Assembly (NCBI GenBank): GCA_024278285.1
Contig: JAJRTM010000212.1
Location: 1 to 9,467 of the forward strand
Length of the DNA stretch: 9,467 bases
Source: Planctomycetota bacterium
GTDB taxonomy: Bacteria; Planctomycetota; Planctomycetia; Planctomycetales; Planctomycetaceae
Direction: 5' to 3'
Shown here: in pieces, positions 6,846 through 9,467 of the stretch
Layout of the letters: every line of letters begins with the position of its first letter
Numbering within the stretch: the first letter of the stretch is position 1
Made by a program: the position numbers and the translations under genes
The notes under the pieces: generated by a model
Told to the model about the DNA's origin: nothing
What the model saw: only the letters and a program-made list of their open reading frames with translations
Database searches by the model: none

Positions 6846-6965
6846 GTGTTCTTAACATTTTTCAAAATGGATCTGTGCCAGCTGCGATGAGTACACCACA
6901 AAATCGATTGATTTACGCATGGGTTCGAGATATAGATTCCTTGACACCGTTATTTTCCGGGCTGA

Positions 6966-8813
6966 TTATTGTTCGTCCATCTCTGGTGCGATTCCGAAGA
7001 GTCCTCCCAATTCTACGAGCAAGCGTTCCGGAGCACTCATCGAGGCTCGCTGTTGCAGCACCGAACGAGCCAAAGCGGGTTTGTCTGTGATGAGGCCATC
7101 AACACCGCGGCCAATCATCACAGACATCGTCGCAGCATCGTTGACGGTCCATGCGTAAACTTCCTTTCCACTTCTGTGCGCGTCCATCGTAAAACTTCGA
7201 TCGGCAAAGCCAGCGTTGACTGCTAAAAAATCTGCATTGATTTTCTTTAAGTTGCCTGCGGAGACAGACATCAGCAGTCCGACTTTCCAACGAGGCCGAA
7301 TTGACTTCATTTTCCTGACAGCATCCATCTTCAGCGACATCACAATGATACTGTCTGCCATCTCGTGCGATTCGACAATATCTACCACGCGTTGCTCAAG
7401 TTGTTTGTCGTGACCGTAATACTTCAGTTCAATGTTCACGCCGATTTTCCCCCTGCACTGATCAAGAATTTCGCCAAGTGTGGGGACACGTTCGTTCTTG
7501 AATTCCGCACCAAACCAACTACCAATGTCGATGTTTTTCAGGTCGGCCATCGTGGCATTCCAGATTTTCAGATCCACGCCGGCCAACTTCATAAAATCAC
7601 TGTCGTGAAAGACGACGACCGTTCCGTCGGCTGTTTCCTGGACATCAATTTCCACCCAATCGGCCCCATCTTCGATAGCCTGTCTGATAGCAGCCATTGT
7701 GTTTTCAGGTGCAGAATTTGAGGAGCCACGATGAGCCATGATCTGGACGTGATCCTCCAGGGGAACACTTTTTATGGCAAAAAAACCAATCACACTGGCA
7801 ATAACCGTTCCCACAACAGCGACGACAATCACCCGTGTTTTTGTCAACTGGAATCCAGAGCCTTTCACCTTGCTTACCGTGGCGTCCAGCCGTAGCGAAT
7901 CTTTACTTTGATCGCTACCAATATCCTGATAAAGTTGAAAGTGGATTGACGCAAAAATTGTCGTACTGAGCAAATTCACAACCAGACTGACAACAACCCA
8001 AACCAATAAACTTGTGCCTATAGCAAAGGTGAGCAGGTCCAGGGAACCGATTGCACGAGGAACGAAAAAACGCCCCAAGGCAATAACCGTAGTGGTTGCC
8101 AATGACGATAGCATCATTGTTGCCAGGCCCCAGCCAATCATGTAAAGCAAAATCAGACGGCGATGACCATTCGCTCTTTCACGACTTATCCGCAATACAT
8201 CGCAGGGGAGAACGTTCTCAAACAGAACTAACGGCAGTGCAAAGAACCAACTGGTCAACAAGCGAAGAAGTACCGCCGATAGTAATACTGCGATGATAGA
8301 ACCAATGCCCAGAGCGACCAAAAAGGCAGGAGGTTTTTCCTTCAGGTAGTAATTGATGTCGTATTCACTCAGCAGCGAAAAATAGACCGCAGCTGCGACG
8401 GCCAGAAAAGGAGCAACCGTAAGCAGTGTCAACCCAACCAAGCGAGCTGTTACCTGAATCACCCGCCAGGCATTGGCTAACGAAAACCGAAGAGCATCAA
8501 ATGGTCCGATGTTACGATGTGCTGTCGTCGCAAGAATCGCCATCAGTGCAGCCAGTTCCAACGCAACTATCCCCAGCCTCAATGCACCGACTACGATGAG
8601 ACAGACCCACCCCACAGGAGAGAGGAAGAAAAATAGAATATCCTGATCAGCCAGTATCTCGCTGTCGGAAATCGCTAAAAAAAAGTGAAACAGGATTGCA
8701 ACAAGCGGCGTCAGCAGAATATACGCAAAGAACATATAAGCGATGTCTGTAAGAAACAGCTGTTTCCAATGGCATCGAAAATTGCGAACGATATCTTCTT
8801 TCAATCTGCTCAT
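6966..8813 (-). CDS. Membrane-anchored glycerophosphodiester phosphodiesterase
   Basis: This protein has 615 residues from the ATG at 8813. The N-terminal half is membrane-embedded, with about seven hydrophobic segments near residues 20-48, 68-98, 122-148, 163-198, 220-248, 258-291 and 326-348. It resembles the membrane domain found in front of some bacterial GDPD enzymes. Residues about 357-590 form a complete GDPD TIM-barrel domain. Visible key residues are HRG (361-363), PEN (369-371), Glu388 and Asp390 of EID, His403-Asp404 of FHD, and Glu462/Lys464 of ELK. This family hydrolyses glycerophosphodiesters, such as deacylated phospholipids, to glycerol-3-phosphate and an alcohol, using a divalent metal. 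The basic N-terminus and the basic stretch before the last segment suggest a cytoplasmic N-terminus and a periplasmic catalytic domain. An in-frame TTG at 8855 would add 14 hydrophilic residues. The ATG is preferred on family grounds, although no clear Shine-Dalgarno precedes it. No catalytic residue is missing. Confidence 0.9.
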   Translation of the reverse strand: MSRLKEDIVRNFRCHWKQLFLTDIAYMFFAYILLTPLVAILFHFFLAISDSEILADQDILFFFLSPVGWVCLIVVGALRLGIVALELAALMAILATTAHRNIGPFDALRFSLANAWRVIQVTARLVGLTLLTVAPFLAVAAAVYFSLLSEYDINYYLKEKPPAFLVALGIGSIIAVLLSAVLLRLLTSWFFALPLVLFENVLPCDVLRISRERANGHRRLILLYMIGWGLATMMLSSLATTTVIALGRFFVPRAIGSLDLLTFAIGTSLLVWVVVSLVVNLLSTTIFASIHFQLYQDIGSDQSKDSLRLDATVSKVKGSGFQLTKTRVIVVAVVGTVIASVIGFFAIKSVPLEDHVQIMAHRGSSNSAPENTMAAIRQAIEDGADWVEIDVQETADGTVVVFHDSDFMKLAGVDLKIWNATMADLKNIDIGSWFGAEFKNERVPTLGEILDQCRGKIGVNIELKYYGHDKQLEQRVVDIVESHEMADSIIVMSLKMDAVRKMKSIRPRWKVGLLMSVSAGNLKKINADFLAVNAGFADRSFTMDAHRSGKEVYAWTVNDAATMSVMIGRGVDGLITDKPALARSVLQQRASMSAPERLLVELGGLFGIAPEMDEQ

Positions 8814-9390
8814 AGCTGTTTGGATTTTCCGACAATTTGTACTACCAATGGTCAATTTCTTTGCGAACCAGAAACCGCGTTTTCAAACATTATCAGGCCG
8901 TAGCTATTTCCTGTCAGATTGTTTCGCGTCCATTGAGGATGTTGTGTCCGGAAAAGTTGAAGAACGCTACCGCTCCTGCTGACTTTTATTTTTCAACAAG
9001 CCCACACAGGGTAAGAAGATACGCCATGAATCAGAATACGACAGTTGCAACCAAGACACAAGATGGTGAGTAAAACAAATCGAAGCATCAGAAACTCAAA
9101 ACCTCAACAGACAATATCAAAAGAGCCTTGCAAAATAATTATGAGAACTGGATTATTGATTCTTAAAGGATACATCAACTTAACCCCAGGGGCCTTCCTC
9201 ATACTACCGCCTCTACCAGTTACAGATTACCGGCATCCCCACACCGGCTTTGATTGAACGAGATATTATCTTTGTCATATTCATGCGAACCGCTGGAATG
9301 GAAAAGGTGTCCAGATCGGGTAAGCTGGTAGCTGTCTATTGTGTAGAAATTGGTAGTGCGTAGATTTGGGGGATCTGTTATTTTTCTTTG
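8814..9390. other. Intergenic region with no recognisable gene
   Basis: This stretch must hold the promoter of the phosphodiesterase gene on the minus strand, but I find no convincing -35/-10 pair. A 15-codon plus-strand frame (9027-9074) and a stop-to-stop frame (about 9184-9363) are open, but neither has a good ribosome binding site or any recognised motif. No GTAG palindrome of the type seen elsewhere in the window is present. The region could contain remnants of decayed genes. Confidence 0.5.
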
Positions 9391-9467
9391 ATGGGAACTG
9401 AATCGCGGGATAATCTTGAAATTGATGTGATGACCAGCCTGAGCAAGGTTGAATTGTTGGCGGTGAT
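9391..9467 (+). CDS. Possible start of a gene running off the right edge
   Basis: An ATG at 9391 opens a plus-strand frame that stays open for 25 codons to the window end (MGTESRDNLE, later LSKVELLAV). An in-frame stop lies at 9361-9363, so any start must be downstream of it. The only purine-rich candidate Shine-Dalgarno, GGGGGA (9368-9373), is about 17 bases before the ATG, which is too far. A second in-frame ATG at 9430 is possible. The product is not recognisable from so few residues. If real, it would diverge from the phosphodiesterase gene. Confidence 0.25.
   Translation, partial: MGTESRDNLEIDVMTSLSKVELLAV

Larger units (their letters stand above)
6343..6965. other. Long intergenic region rich in hairpins
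   Basis: No convincing gene lies here on either strand. Open frames across it run straight through the palindromic repeats and have no plausible ribosome binding sites. From right to left (the direction of transcription) it holds the trailing region of the phosphodiesterase gene, a single REP-like hairpin (6808-6845), a plain hairpin (6664-6686), a REPIN-like pair (6553-6655), a further hairpin (6539-6557), an AT-rich stretch (about 6440-6520) with the candidate promoter, and the leader of the heme-protein gene. I see nothing recognisable in 6687-6807 or 6846-6965. Confidence 0.7.

Noticed and set aside
8814..8855. TTG start of the phosphodiesterase gene at 8855
   Set aside because: The extra 14 residues are hydrophilic and unlike the family's N-terminus; there is no clear ribosome binding site for the TTG either.
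9027..9074. 15-codon plus-strand frame MNQNTTVATKTQDGE
   Set aside because: Only a weak purine stretch precedes it and the peptide is unrecognised; too short to support without homologues.
9045..9257. 70-codon plus-strand open frame
   Set aside because: No Shine-Dalgarno motif, low-complexity polar start, no recognisable domain; likely chance.

Overview
This window looks like chromosomal DNA of a moderate-GC planctomycete. Two of its three large genes encode exported proteins carrying LamG/concanavalin-like domains. One is a neutral-ceramidase-like protein. The other is a di-heme protein of the hydrazine-synthase-alpha-related (HzsA-related) type with a PSCyt1-like heme segment. This combination is typical of Planctomycetes. 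The assignment rests on protein architecture alone, with no database search.

Layout. All three large genes lie on the minus strand, so transcription runs right to left. In transcription order they are: an integral-membrane glycerophosphodiester phosphodiesterase (6966-8813); a 1214-residue exported LamG / helical / beta-propeller / di-heme cytochrome c protein (2686-6330); and an exported ceramidase-like plus LamG protein (139-2355). The gaps between them are about 330 and 635 bases, so each gene probably has its own promoter and this is not a tight operon. A possible gene start on the plus strand runs off the right edge (9391 onward). About 580 bases to its left hold no recognisable gene.

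The intergenic DNA is more structured than the genes suggest. Each of the three gaps downstream of a gene holds short imperfect palindromes that begin with GTAG. Three of these occur as inverted pairs (1-62, 2583-2656, 6553-6655) and one as a single hairpin (6808-6845). The stem bases differ between copies, but pairing is mostly kept by compensatory changes. This is the layout of REP/REPIN elements, which RAYT (TnpA-REP) transposases are thought to mobilise. A separate 67-base inverted repeat (2437-2503) sits between the heme-protein gene and the ceramidase-like gene, and three further hairpins or palindromes flank the REPIN at 6553-6655.

How the genes might work together. The membrane phosphodiesterase and the ceramidase-like protein would both act on lipid-derived or related amide/ester substrates at or outside the inner membrane. 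The heme protein is probably periplasmic or surface-exposed. A shared pathway is only an inference from neighbourhood. The ceramidase-like protein keeps the likely zinc ligands, but by motif alignment it lacks the usual catalytic serine (GDVSPN is replaced by GDVWRA), so its real substrate is open. I see no tRNA, rRNA, CRISPR array, prophage or intact insertion sequence.
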